A stretch of DNA of 13,662 bases from positions 1 to 13,662 of the forward strand of contig JBBSDH010000110.1 of the NCBI GenBank assembly GCA_038249605.1. The letters are read 5' to 3'. How positions within the stretch are numbered: the first letter of the stretch is position 1; the number at the start of each line of letters is the position of its first letter. A program made the position numbers and the translations under genes. This DNA comes from M3007 sp038249605 (lineage in GTDB: Bacteria > Bacteroidota > Bacteroidia > Chitinophagales > Saprospiraceae). This document shows, piece by piece, positions 7,617 through 13,662 of the stretch. Under the pieces are notes generated by a model that was not told where the DNA came from, did no database searches, and saw only the letters and a program-made list of their open reading frames with translations.

Positions 7617-7976
7617 ATGAACGCATTTGTATTGATTCTCAGCATCATGCTGGGCTCGCCGCTCGCTCCTCTCGAAGTTGAAAAAGCTACTTTTCCAGGT
7701 GGCGAACAAGCGCTTACCAGTTTTGTACAATTTTACACCGAATACCCCATGGAAGCGCGTGAGCGCGAAATCCAGGGCCACGTATACCTCGCCTTTGTGG
7801 TGGATGAACAAGGGAAGGTATGCGCACCCAAAGTAACCCAATCGCTCGGCCACGGCTGCGACGAAGCTGCCCTGCGCACCATCAAAGGCATGCCCCGCTG
7901 GACGCCGGCAAGCATCCAAGGCGAACCCATTCGCAGTACACAGTATGTGAAAGTGAAATTTGCGTTGCAGGATTGA
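7617..7976 (+). CDS. Small secreted TonB C-terminal domain protein
   Basis: This 119-residue protein has a short N-terminal hydrophobic stretch (MNAFVLILSIMLGSPLA) acting as a weak signal peptide or anchor. A single TonB C-terminal (energy-transducer type) domain follows directly. Diagnostic motifs are FPGGEQAL (26-33), YPMEARE (43-49), an AFVVDEQGKV strand (59-68), GCDEAALR (80-87) and MPRWTPA (92-98). The Pro-rich periplasm-spanning region and the basic cytoplasmic tail of a true TonB are missing. It is therefore more like the stand-alone TonB_C proteins common in Bacteroidota, whose function is uncertain. An in-frame TTG at 7605 would add four residues; the ATG at 7617 is preferred. It converges on the DUF2459 gene across a REP pair. 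Confidence 0.85.
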   Translation: MNAFVLILSIMLGSPLAPLEVEKATFPGGEQALTSFVQFYTEYPMEAREREIQGHVYLAFVVDEQGKVCAPKVTQSLGHGCDEAALRTIKGMPRWTPASIQGEPIRSTQYVKVKFALQD

Positions 7977-7979
7977 ATC

Positions 7980-8090
7980 GGAGGGTGGCCTTTAGTCCGC
8001 CAATGGGTCGACAGGATAAATTCCGTTAATCATACATTGTACGGCGGGATAAATTCCGTCGACCCATTGTCGGGCTAAAGCCCGACCTCC
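7980..8090. repeat. BIME-like pair of inverted REP sequences with GGAG/CTCC ends
   Basis: The arms (7980-8012 and 8058-8090) are inverted copies matching at 28 of 33 positions. They begin with GGAG (7980-7983) and end with CTCC (8087-8090). The right arm carries a perfect hairpin GTCGGGCTAAAGCCCGAC (8069-8086); the left holds a decayed version (GGTGGCCTTTAGTCCGCC). The innermost arm ends are AATGGGTCGAC and its complement. The 45-base centre and arm edge hold the direct repeat GGATAAATTCCGT at 8014-8026 and 8047-8059. A 5' tetranucleotide beside a palindrome is the usual layout of REPs mobilised by RAYT transposases. No such transposase is in the window. Confidence 0.75.
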
Positions 8091-8770
8091 TGAGGGTACA
8101 TCAAAAAAATACCCGTATCAAAGGGCGCCCACACGCAACTTTTCAGACCGGTTTTTTTCAAACCGTCGTTCACCCATTCGTTGCAGGTGTTGATCATGCT
8201 GTAGCTGCCCACGGCTTCGTAAAAGGCATCCGTTGCGCCGTAATTTGCATCCGTTTTGATGTGTATGAAATGCCCGTTTGAGTCGGGTTCAAAACTGGAT
8301 GTTATGTAGGTGATCAATCTTTGATACTGTTCGGTGCTGATGACAATTTGCCGGCAAGAATCTCCCAGGCGAATGTTGGCAATATAGGTAGCATGGATGG
8401 CGGTTGAGCCCAGTCCCGTGGCTGCCTTAAATGCTACCGACGGTTTCAATTCCGCCCAAGTGGGCGTTTCCAGGTAAAAACCTTTGTCGCCCCATCCCAT
8501 CGCCAAGTAGGCTTGGGATGTGTCGTTGGAACGGGTATTTTTATATTGCACCTTTTGCGTCCAATCCATAAGGTTGTGCCTTGCCGGCACCACAATATCG
8601 GTGTGCACCCCGTTGGTCATCAGGTAGATGGTGACATCTTTGCCCCGTGCCTGCTCCCCTTCAAACGTGATGCGAGACAGTAAGAACGCAAACAAAAGGT
8701 AAAACAGGATCAACCCCACAAAACCGCCAACAAACCATAAACTGATTCGGACTGCTTTTTTTAGGACCAT
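8075..8770 (-). CDS. DUF2459 (TIGR02117) family membrane-anchored protein
   Basis: This 231-residue protein has one N-terminal membrane helix (about 8-32) and an extracytoplasmic domain of the DUF2459/TIGR02117 family. Family motifs are NGVHTDIVVP (53-62), MGWGDKGFYLETPTW (91-105), H126 and NTCNEWV (194-200). The conserved Cys (C196) and His suggest a Cys-His catalytic site, but this is inference and the family has no firm function. It starts 6 bases after the stop of the secreted dehydrogenase-like gene and is probably co-transcribed with it. Its last four codons (EVGL) and its TAG stop lie inside the right REP arm, so the C-terminus appears to have been re-made by REP insertion. Confidence 0.88.
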   Translation of the reverse strand: MVLKKAVRISLWFVGGFVGLILFYLLFAFLLSRITFEGEQARGKDVTIYLMTNGVHTDIVVPARHNLMDWTQKVQYKNTRSNDTSQAYLAMGWGDKGFYLETPTWAELKPSVAFKAATGLGSTAIHATYIANIRLGDSCRQIVISTEQYQRLITYITSSFEPDSNGHFIHIKTDANYGATDAFYEAVGSYSMINTCNEWVNDGLKKTGLKSCVWAPFDTGIFLMYPQEVGL

Positions 8771-8776
8771 GGAATG

Positions 8777-11122
8777 TTATTGCTTAACAACCGTACGGCT
8801 GATCAGGCCGTTTTCAGTTTGAATTTTTAAAAAATAAGGTCCGGCTGGCAACACGTGCAAGTCGATGGGTAGGTTGAATACCTGACCTTGTTTCGTTTGA
8901 AAAAACATCTGCCTTCCACCGGCGTCGAAAAGGGATACGGTTATGCGCTCGCTGGATTTAAGCTCTATGTCGAGCATCAGATGGCCTGGCGTCGGGTTGG
9001 GTGATAGGGAAAAGCGCTGAACGTTGGCAGGCATGGGTGCACTGACCACGATCACGGGTTCGGACTGCAAAAAGCAATCGCCCACAAACACCTGAACAGC
9101 AAACATACTTTCAAACGTTGGTTCAAATTCCAGACCATTGGCGCCTGCAATGGGAATCCATTCGTTCGGGCCATTGGCCACTACCCATTGGATCGAATCG
9201 TATGATCCCGCAATGCTCATGGTGCTACCTGGTTGGTAATTGATCACAGGTTGCAATACCAGCGATACGCTAACCGATCCGGAGAGGACGGGCAGGCATT
9301 GTCCGCCTGTGTACTGGAAAGTATACGCTCCGGGTGCAAAAGCATTGAACGATTGGAAAGTATCCACAGGTAATGTTTCTCCATCGTAAAACCATTGGTA
9401 GCCGAAACCTGCCGGGGCAGACGCCACGCCGAGCACGATGGTGTCGGGCAATCCGCAAAGTACCAGTTCGTCGAAACTCGCTATGGTAGGTATGGGATTG
9501 GGAGCTGCTGTTATGGTGTAGGGGTCGGCAAGTTGCGAAAAGCACTGCTGGCCGCCGGCAAATACATACCTGGCGGATACCACGCTGGGTTGATCAACGA
9601 CCAGGGTTTCGTCGAAAACACCGGGTACCGGAATGCCGTTTCTGAACCATTCCACAGTGTGGCTGTCGGGTGCAGGCGCCACGGCAAGCGTAACAGTTTG
9701 CCCGGGGCACAAGGCATCATTACCGCTCACCAGCGTTACTTCAGGTTGTGGTGAACCCGTGTTAAAAACTTCGGCACTTCCTGTGCGTTCGCAGCCATTG
9801 TTATCTACAGCTGTGTAAGTGTATGTGCCAGGCAGCAGGTAAATGTTGATGTTGCCATCCTGTCCGTTGGACCAGTTGATTGCAACCGGAGCCGCGCCAC
9901 CTGTTACTTCAAGGGCGATGAGGCCGGAAAAGGTACTGTCACAAGGCACGTTCCAAACGGTATCCACAGCCACCTGGAAACTTGAGCAAATTTCGCGAAT
10001 GGACATGATGCGGCCGGAAGAGTGCTCGGCGACATACAGTTCGCCATGGATGTCTTCACCATAAGTCGTGTACTGGAAATCGGTGAGGTTGGCAAGCTGT
10101 TGTGTAGTGAAATCGCCGCTTACGTCTTGTTTGGTAGCCCACCAGCGGCCACTACAGTAGTCGGAAAAGAGGTATTGGCCGTAAAGATCGGAGTATTTGG
10201 TACCCTTGTAAATCATACCGCCCGTGATGGAGCAGCCCAGGGAATTGTTGTCGTAATCGAACACCGGGAACACATAGTTTTCGATGGGCAGGCAGCCATT
10301 GGTATTGTGTGTCACATTGCCTTCGTAGCAGCGCCAGCCATAATTGCGGCCGCCAACTCCTGCGGGTTCAAAATTCACTTCTTCGCGGGTGTTTTGGCCT
10401 ACATCGCCGATCCACATGTCGCCGGTGAGCCGGTCGAACGAAAAACGCCAGGGATTGCGGTGGCCGAGCGACCAGATTTCGGGTTTGTACGCTGGATCGT
10501 TCACGAAGGGGTTGTCGGTTGGGACCGCATAGTTGAGTGCGCCCTGTGTGTTGTCGACGTCGATGCGCAGCATTTTGCCCAGGAAAGTATTTTTGTTTTG
10601 CCCATAACCTTGCGGATCGCCGCCCGAGCCGCCGTCGCCCAGTCCTATGTAAAGGTAGCCGTCTGGACCGAACTTTATGCAGCCGCCGTTGTGGTTGTTG
10701 TAGGGTTGGTCTTGCACGAGAAGGATCAGTTCGCTGTCGGGATCGGCTTTGTTGGGATCGAATGTGTCGCGTGAAAAACGCGAAACGCGGGTATCACCAT
10801 CGGTTTCGCGGGTATAACAAACGTAAAAATAGCCGTTGGTGTCGTAATTTGGGTGAAAAGCGAGGCCCAGCAAACCTTGTTCGTTGCCGTTGGAGCGTAC
10901 ACGCGGATCGATGTTGAGGAATGCACTGGGCAATCTGACGCCTGTGCTGTCGAGTATCCAAATGTAGCCGTTTTGTTCTACGATGAACAGGCGGTTGTCG
11001 CCGGCATGGGTGATGTCGACCGGTTTGGTGAAACCGGTGGCATATACGTCAAGTTGGATCTTGGGCTGAGCGGAGAGCCCGAGGGAAAGCAGCAGGAATA
11101 AAAACAGGGTAAAATTTTTCAT
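8777..11122 (-). CDS. Secreted glucose/sorbosone dehydrogenase-like protein with SprB/Ig modules and T9SS sorting domain
   Basis: This 781-residue exported protein has a signal peptide (1-18, cut after SLGLSA). A GSDH-type six-bladed propeller follows (about 20-390), with NHNGG (H144 aligns with the catalytic His region), FGPDGYLYIGLGDGG, LGHRNPWRFSFD and DVGQNTREEVNF. This fold commonly binds PQQ and calcium to oxidise sugars, but activity here is unproven. Then come a SprB-like repeat (about 398-452, WSNGQDGN and LPGTYTYTAVDNNGC) and three Ig-like segments. A type A T9SS C-terminal sorting domain ends the protein (703-781, RFSLSPNPTPG to SRTVVKQ), implying outer-membrane export. A longer frame begins 39 codons upstream, but only the ATG at 11122 gives a signal peptide, and a -7 box lies between the two. 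It leads a likely operon with the DUF2459 gene. Confidence 0.93.
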   Translation of the reverse strand: MKNFTLFLFLLLSLGLSAQPKIQLDVYATGFTKPVDITHAGDNRLFIVEQNGYIWILDSTGVRLPSAFLNIDPRVRSNGNEQGLLGLAFHPNYDTNGYFYVCYTRETDGDTRVSRFSRDTFDPNKADPDSELILLVQDQPYNNHNGGCIKFGPDGYLYIGLGDGGSGGDPQGYGQNKNTFLGKMLRIDVDNTQGALNYAVPTDNPFVNDPAYKPEIWSLGHRNPWRFSFDRLTGDMWIGDVGQNTREEVNFEPAGVGGRNYGWRCYEGNVTHNTNGCLPIENYVFPVFDYDNNSLGCSITGGMIYKGTKYSDLYGQYLFSDYCSGRWWATKQDVSGDFTTQQLANLTDFQYTTYGEDIHGELYVAEHSSGRIMSIREICSSFQVAVDTVWNVPCDSTFSGLIALEVTGGAAPVAINWSNGQDGNINIYLLPGTYTYTAVDNNGCERTGSAEVFNTGSPQPEVTLVSGNDALCPGQTVTLAVAPAPDSHTVEWFRNGIPVPGVFDETLVVDQPSVVSARYVFAGGQQCFSQLADPYTITAAPNPIPTIASFDELVLCGLPDTIVLGVASAPAGFGYQWFYDGETLPVDTFQSFNAFAPGAYTFQYTGGQCLPVLSGSVSVSLVLQPVINYQPGSTMSIAGSYDSIQWVVANGPNEWIPIAGANGLEFEPTFESMFAVQVFVGDCFLQSEPVIVVSAPMPANVQRFSLSPNPTPGHLMLDIELKSSERITVSLFDAGGRQMFFQTKQGQVFNLPIDLHVLPAGPYFLKIQTENGLISRTVVKQ

Positions 11123-11177
11123 TAAGCGATGGGATAAAGGGGTATAGAGGTAAAATTGAAATGCGGACTGTAGAACC

Positions 11178-11185
11178 CAAAGATA
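11178..11185 (-). promoter_or_regulatory. -7 promoter box TATCTTTG for the GSDH-like gene
   Basis: On the minus strand TATCTTTG fits TAnnTTTG at all fixed positions. It lies in the 121-base gap after the GH3 gene and about 56 bases before the ATG at 11122. This predicts a leader of about 50 bases and supports that ATG over the one at 11239. No clear -33 TTG is seen at the usual spacing. Confidence 0.6.
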
Positions 11186-11243
11186 CACGAAAGTGGATTT
11201 AGCTGGGAAAGAAGGGAAGCAAACGCCTATCTTATACAAAAAA

Positions 11244-12770
11244 TCACGCTTCTTTTGCGAGTTGAAGCACCTCTTCTACGTATTGCCGGTGGTTGGCGAG
11301 GCGCGGTACTTTGTTCTGGTTACCGAATTTTCCGCGGGCGCGCATCCAGCGCATGAAGGTTCCTTTGGGTACGGATCGCAGTCTCAGGCATTCCAAGGCC
11401 ATACCTTTGAAACGTTTGGCTTCGTAGTCGGAATTGATGCGTTGCAGGGCTTCGTCGAGCATTTGGTTGAACTGCGCCATATCGGCCGGTTCTTTTTCAA
11501 ATTCCACGATCCATTCGTGCCCTCCTTTGCCTTTTTCGCCGGCGAAATACACCGGAGCTGCGGTGTATTCGGCCACCACGGCGTTCATTTGCCGGCAGGT
11601 TTCGGCGAGCGCTTTGTCGGTGTCGCCCACCATCACCTCTTCACCGAAGGCATTGATGAATTGTTTGGTACGGCCTGAAATATGGAAGCAAAACGGATTT
11701 TTACGGGTAAAAATCACGGTATCGCCGGTCTGGTACCGCCACAGTCCGTTGTTGGAACTGATGAGTACGGCGTAATCCTTGCCGATTTCAACGTCGGGAA
11801 GCATGACCGTGCGTGGGTACTCCTTTTCCCACTCATCCATGGGCACAAACTCGTAAAACACTCCGTTGTCGGCAAACAGCAGCATGTCGTTGGTCTTCAG
11901 GTCGCATTGTGCTCCAAAATAACCTTCCGAGGCGTTGTAAATTTCCTGGTAAACAAAGTTTTCGCTCGGAATGAGTTCGCGGAACGTTTGTCGGTAAGGT
12001 TCAAAACCTACGCCGCCGTGCATGTAGGCCTGCAGGTGGGGCCATACTTCAAGCATGTTTTGTTTGCCTGTTTTTTCCAAAATAAGCCGGAACAGAACGA
12101 TGACCCATGTAGGCACGCCTCCAAACATAACGATGTCATCTTGTTTGGAGGTGATTTCGGCTACCCTTTGGATTTTAGCTTCGAAGCTGGGCTCCAGTGC
12201 TGTTTTGAAATCGGGGGTGTAAAACATGCGGCCGATGGCGGGCATGTGGTAGGTGAGGATGGCGCTCACGTCGCCGAAGCGGGTGCGTGGATAGTCCTTT
12301 AGGTTTTCAAAACTGCCGGATAGTATGAGGTTGCGGTGGCGGAATACCTCCATGTCGGGTTTGTTGGCGTAAAGCAATGCCATGGAATCCCAGCTTCCGG
12401 CGATGTGGTTGCCGAACAGGTTGGTGGGCGGAACGGGGATGTATTTGCTTTTGTCGCTGGTGGTTCCGCTGCTTTTGCTGTACCAATTGATTTCCCCTGG
12501 CCAGAGCACGTCGCGTTCGCCGTGCATCATGCGGTTGATGTAAGGTTTCACACAATCATAGTCGTGTACGGGCACACGGCGGGCAAATTCCGCATGTGTG
12601 CGGATGTTTGCGAAGTCGTGCGCGCGACCGAATTCGGTACTGCGCGCCGTTGCAAGCAAATGGCGAAACCAATGTTCCTGAAATGGCTCAGGATCCTTCA
12701 TGTAACGCTCTATGCGGTACATGCGGAACTTTAGGTAACGTTTGACAGCTTCATTGACCATCCATTTCAT
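11244..12770 (-). CDS. GH3 family adenylate-forming protein
   Basis: This 508-residue protein is a full-length member of the GH3 (auxin-responsive promoter) family of the ANL adenylating superfamily. These enzymes activate a carboxylic acid with ATP and, in plants, join it to an amino acid. Visible motifs are the phosphate-binding SSGTTSDKSKYIPV (100-113), YNASEG (278-283), YQTGD (346-350) with the ATP ribose-binding Asp D350, and SGRTKQF (365-371, hinge Arg R367). A C-terminal lid domain follows. The substrate of bacterial GH3 proteins is generally unknown, so auxin should not be assumed. The start ATG at 12770 has a -7 box about 37 bases upstream. The downstream GSDH-like gene probably has its own promoter. 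Confidence 0.92.
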   Translation of the reverse strand: MKWMVNEAVKRYLKFRMYRIERYMKDPEPFQEHWFRHLLATARSTEFGRAHDFANIRTHAEFARRVPVHDYDCVKPYINRMMHGERDVLWPGEINWYSKSSGTTSDKSKYIPVPPTNLFGNHIAGSWDSMALLYANKPDMEVFRHRNLILSGSFENLKDYPRTRFGDVSAILTYHMPAIGRMFYTPDFKTALEPSFEAKIQRVAEITSKQDDIVMFGGVPTWVIVLFRLILEKTGKQNMLEVWPHLQAYMHGGVGFEPYRQTFRELIPSENFVYQEIYNASEGYFGAQCDLKTNDMLLFADNGVFYEFVPMDEWEKEYPRTVMLPDVEIGKDYAVLISSNNGLWRYQTGDTVIFTRKNPFCFHISGRTKQFINAFGEEVMVGDTDKALAETCRQMNAVVAEYTAAPVYFAGEKGKGGHEWIVEFEKEPADMAQFNQMLDEALQRINSDYEAKRFKGMALECLRLRSVPKGTFMRWMRARGKFGNQNKVPRLANHRQYVEEVLQLAKEA

Positions 12771-12806
12771 ACGCTTACGGGCATTTTAGTTGCCGGTTTC
12801 TGGGCA

Positions 12807-12814
12807 CAAAAGTA
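12807..12814 (-). promoter_or_regulatory. -7 promoter box TACTTTTG for the GH3 gene
   Basis: On the minus strand TACTTTTG fits TAnnTTTG at all fixed positions. It lies 36 bases before the ATG at 12770, giving a leader of about 30 bases. No TTG is seen at the expected -33 distance. Confidence 0.55.
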
Positions 12815-12921
12815 CAATTTTGCCATTTTTGCGTTCTACTGTCTGGTTTTCCTGTCGCAAGGTAAGCGATAGGATGTGCCGATGGAAGGATTTTTAGGAT
12901 GTTTCCTGTTTTGGTGTCCTC

Positions 12922-12942
12922 AAAAGCAAGTTATTTGCTTTT
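12922..12942. promoter_or_regulatory. Short inverted repeat upstream of the GNAT gene
   Basis: AAAAGCAA (12922-12929) and TTGCTTTT (12935-12942) are perfect inverted 8-mers around a 5-base loop, about 30 bases before the GNAT start. It could be a small operator or hairpin in the divergent GH3/GNAT promoter region. Low complexity makes chance possible. Confidence 0.3.
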
Positions 12943-12972
12943 CACTTTCTGCTTTCAGCTAAATAAATACCC

Positions 12973-13416
12973 ATGGTAAACATTCGTCCCGCCTCCGAAG
13001 CCGACATGCCGGCCATCCATGCCCTCATGTTCGAACTTGCCGTGTATGAAAAATCGCCCGAATCGGTGCAAACGACCCCAGAGGAATACCTTGAGGACTT
13101 CCGCAACGGCCTGTTCGAAAGTTTTGTGGCCGAGATGGACGGCAAGTTAGTGGGCATGACGCTTTTTTTCATGGCCTACTCCTCCTGGCGCGGCAAGATG
13201 CTTTACCTCGACGATTTTGTGGTGAACGAACCCTACCGCCGTTTCGGTGTGGGACAAAAATTGTTCGACACGTTTTTGGAAGAAGCACGCACCCGCGGCT
13301 GCCGTTTGGCCAAATGGCAGGTGCTGGACTGGAACGAACCAGCCATCAAATTTTACGAAAAAAACGGCGCGGAGATTGAGGAAGGTTGGTGGAATGTGAA
13401 GGTGTATTTGGAGTGA
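12973..13416 (+). CDS. GNAT family N-acetyltransferase, SSAT (diamine/thialysine) type
   Basis: This 147-residue cytoplasmic acetyltransferase transfers acetyl from acetyl-CoA to an amine. The acetyl-CoA pyrophosphate loop is R-R-F-G-V-G (89-94), fitting R/Q-x-x-G-x-G. The strand before it is YLDDFVVNEPYRR (78-90). The C-terminal WNEPAIKFYEKNGAE (120-134) closely resembles spermidine/spermine or thialysine acetyltransferases (SSAT1/SSAT2), as does EEGWWNVKVY (136-145). The substrate is therefore probably a polyamine or lysine-like amine, though this is inferred from motif similarity only. Length is normal for a single GNAT domain. The ATG at 12973 is the only good start. It is divergent from the GH3 gene. 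Confidence 0.9.
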   Translation: MVNIRPASEADMPAIHALMFELAVYEKSPESVQTTPEEYLEDFRNGLFESFVAEMDGKLVGMTLFFMAYSSWRGKMLYLDDFVVNEPYRRFGVGQKLFDTFLEEARTRGCRLAKWQVLDWNEPAIKFYEKNGAEIEEGWWNVKVYLE

Positions 13417-13461
13417 CGTGAATAGGCTGAGGAGGGCAGCAAAGAGGGTTAGGCGCATAAA

Positions 13462-13560
13462 AAAGTCAACAGTCAACAGTCGACTACGATTTTAACGTTT
13501 GCAGCTTCAAAGTATTTTAACATGCCGACTGCCGACTCTCAACTGCCGACTGTTGACTTT
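13462..13560. repeat. Inverted heptad-repeat element between the GNAT gene and the next CDS
   Basis: Block 1 (13465-13485) reads GTCAACA, GTCAACA, GTCGACT. Block 2 (13524-13558) reads GCCGACT, GCCGACT, CTCAACT, GCCGACT, GTTGACT. The blocks face each other: AAAGTCAACAGTC (13462-13474) pairs perfectly with GACTGTTGACTTT (13548-13560). The 38 bases between the blocks are AT-rich and unremarkable. The heptads resemble those at 6474-6501, so this is a dispersed repeat family. Confidence 0.65.
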
Positions 13561-13577
13561 ATTATCTTTACGCTACC

Positions 13578-13662
13578 ATGAAATACATCACCTGTTTCTG
13601 TCTTCTGCTTGGCGTCACCTTCCTGCAAGCCCAACAACCCACCTCCGTAATCCTCGGCATGG
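13578..13662 (+). CDS. Secreted protein, N-terminal fragment
   Basis: Only the first 28 codons are in the window, open to the right edge. They encode a clear signal peptide (MKYITCFCLLLGVTFLQA, probable cleavage before QQPTS), so the product is exported. Nothing further can be said of its function. TATCTTTA at 13563-13570 resembles a -7 box (7 of 8) but would give an almost leaderless transcript, so the promoter is uncertain. Confidence 0.75.
   Translation, partial: MKYITCFCLLLGVTFLQAQQPTSVILGM

Noticed and set aside
7279..7620. Plus-strand ORF of 113 codons before the TonB-C gene
   Set aside because: It has no domain and a Ser/Arg/Leu-biased composition, begins in AT-rich DNA and overlaps the TonB-C start. 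It is probably non-coding leader sequence.
10022..10774. Plus-strand ORF of 250 codons inside the GSDH-like gene
   Set aside because: It is antisense to the conserved propeller, with Val/Ala-rich composition from reading GC-biased codons in reverse.
11123..11239. Upstream 39-codon extension of the GSDH-like protein
   Set aside because: It would bury the signal peptide in the interior and spans a -7 promoter box, so the ATG at 11122 is the better start.
11682..12302. Plus-strand ORF of 206 codons inside the GH3 gene
   Set aside because: It is antisense to the catalytic motifs of a full-length GH3 protein; no domain seen.
13462..13560. CRISPR array
   Set aside because: The repeated unit is only 7 bases with no unique spacers of constant length, and no cas genes are present.

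Overview
The window comes from a Bacteroidota genome of moderate GC content. The lineage is probably a Saprospiria-like or Cytophagales-like environmental one, but that finer placement is inference. The evidence is a type IX secretion (T9SS) C-terminal sorting domain on the secreted dehydrogenase-like protein, SprB/PKD-type adhesion modules, and several matches to the Bacteroidota -7 promoter box TAnnTTTG. A bacterial GH3-family protein and a DUF4143 ATPase fit the same picture. No rRNA, tRNA, CRISPR array or insertion-sequence transposase was seen.

Layout. (1) Bases 1-2725, minus strand: the 5' part of a very large secreted protein with a signal peptide, an N-terminal beta-sandwich-like region, a PKD domain, an EF-hand-like loop and a long parallel beta-helix. 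It runs off the left edge. Its signal peptide and body are in different frames, separated by a run of exactly ten G (C on the coding strand) at 2617-2626. (2) 2956-4107, plus: a DUF4143-type ATPase whose start is overlapped by a near-perfect 35-bp palindrome. (3) 4111-4173: three tandem 21-bp units. (4) 4225-6471, plus: a two-gene NatA/NatB-like ABC exporter operon. (5) 6504-7088, minus: a TIGR04282/DUF2064 glycosyltransferase, convergent with the exporter across a heptad-repeat spacer. (6) 7089-7616: an AT-rich gene-poor gap. (7) 7617-7976, plus: a small secreted TonB-C-domain protein. (8) 7980-8090: a paired inverted REP-like element that also supplies the stop codon of the next gene. (9) 8075-11122, minus: a probable operon of a secreted glucose/sorbosone-dehydrogenase-like protein (with SprB/Ig modules and a T9SS tail) followed by a DUF2459 membrane-anchored protein. 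(10) 11244-12770, minus: a GH3 adenylate-forming protein. (11) 12973-13416, plus: a GNAT acetyltransferase of SSAT type. (12) 13462-13560: inverted heptad repeats. (13) 13578 to the right edge, plus: the start of a secreted protein.

The genes do not form one obvious pathway. Most are housekeeping or cell-surface functions. The notable signals lie mainly between genes or at gene ends. They are a homopolymer that puts a large surface protein out of frame (phase variation or sequencing error), a palindrome placed as an operator or start-site hairpin for the DUF4143 ATPase, a BIME-like REP pair with GGAG ends, and a recurring heptamer of the GTCGACT type at two separate intergenic sites.
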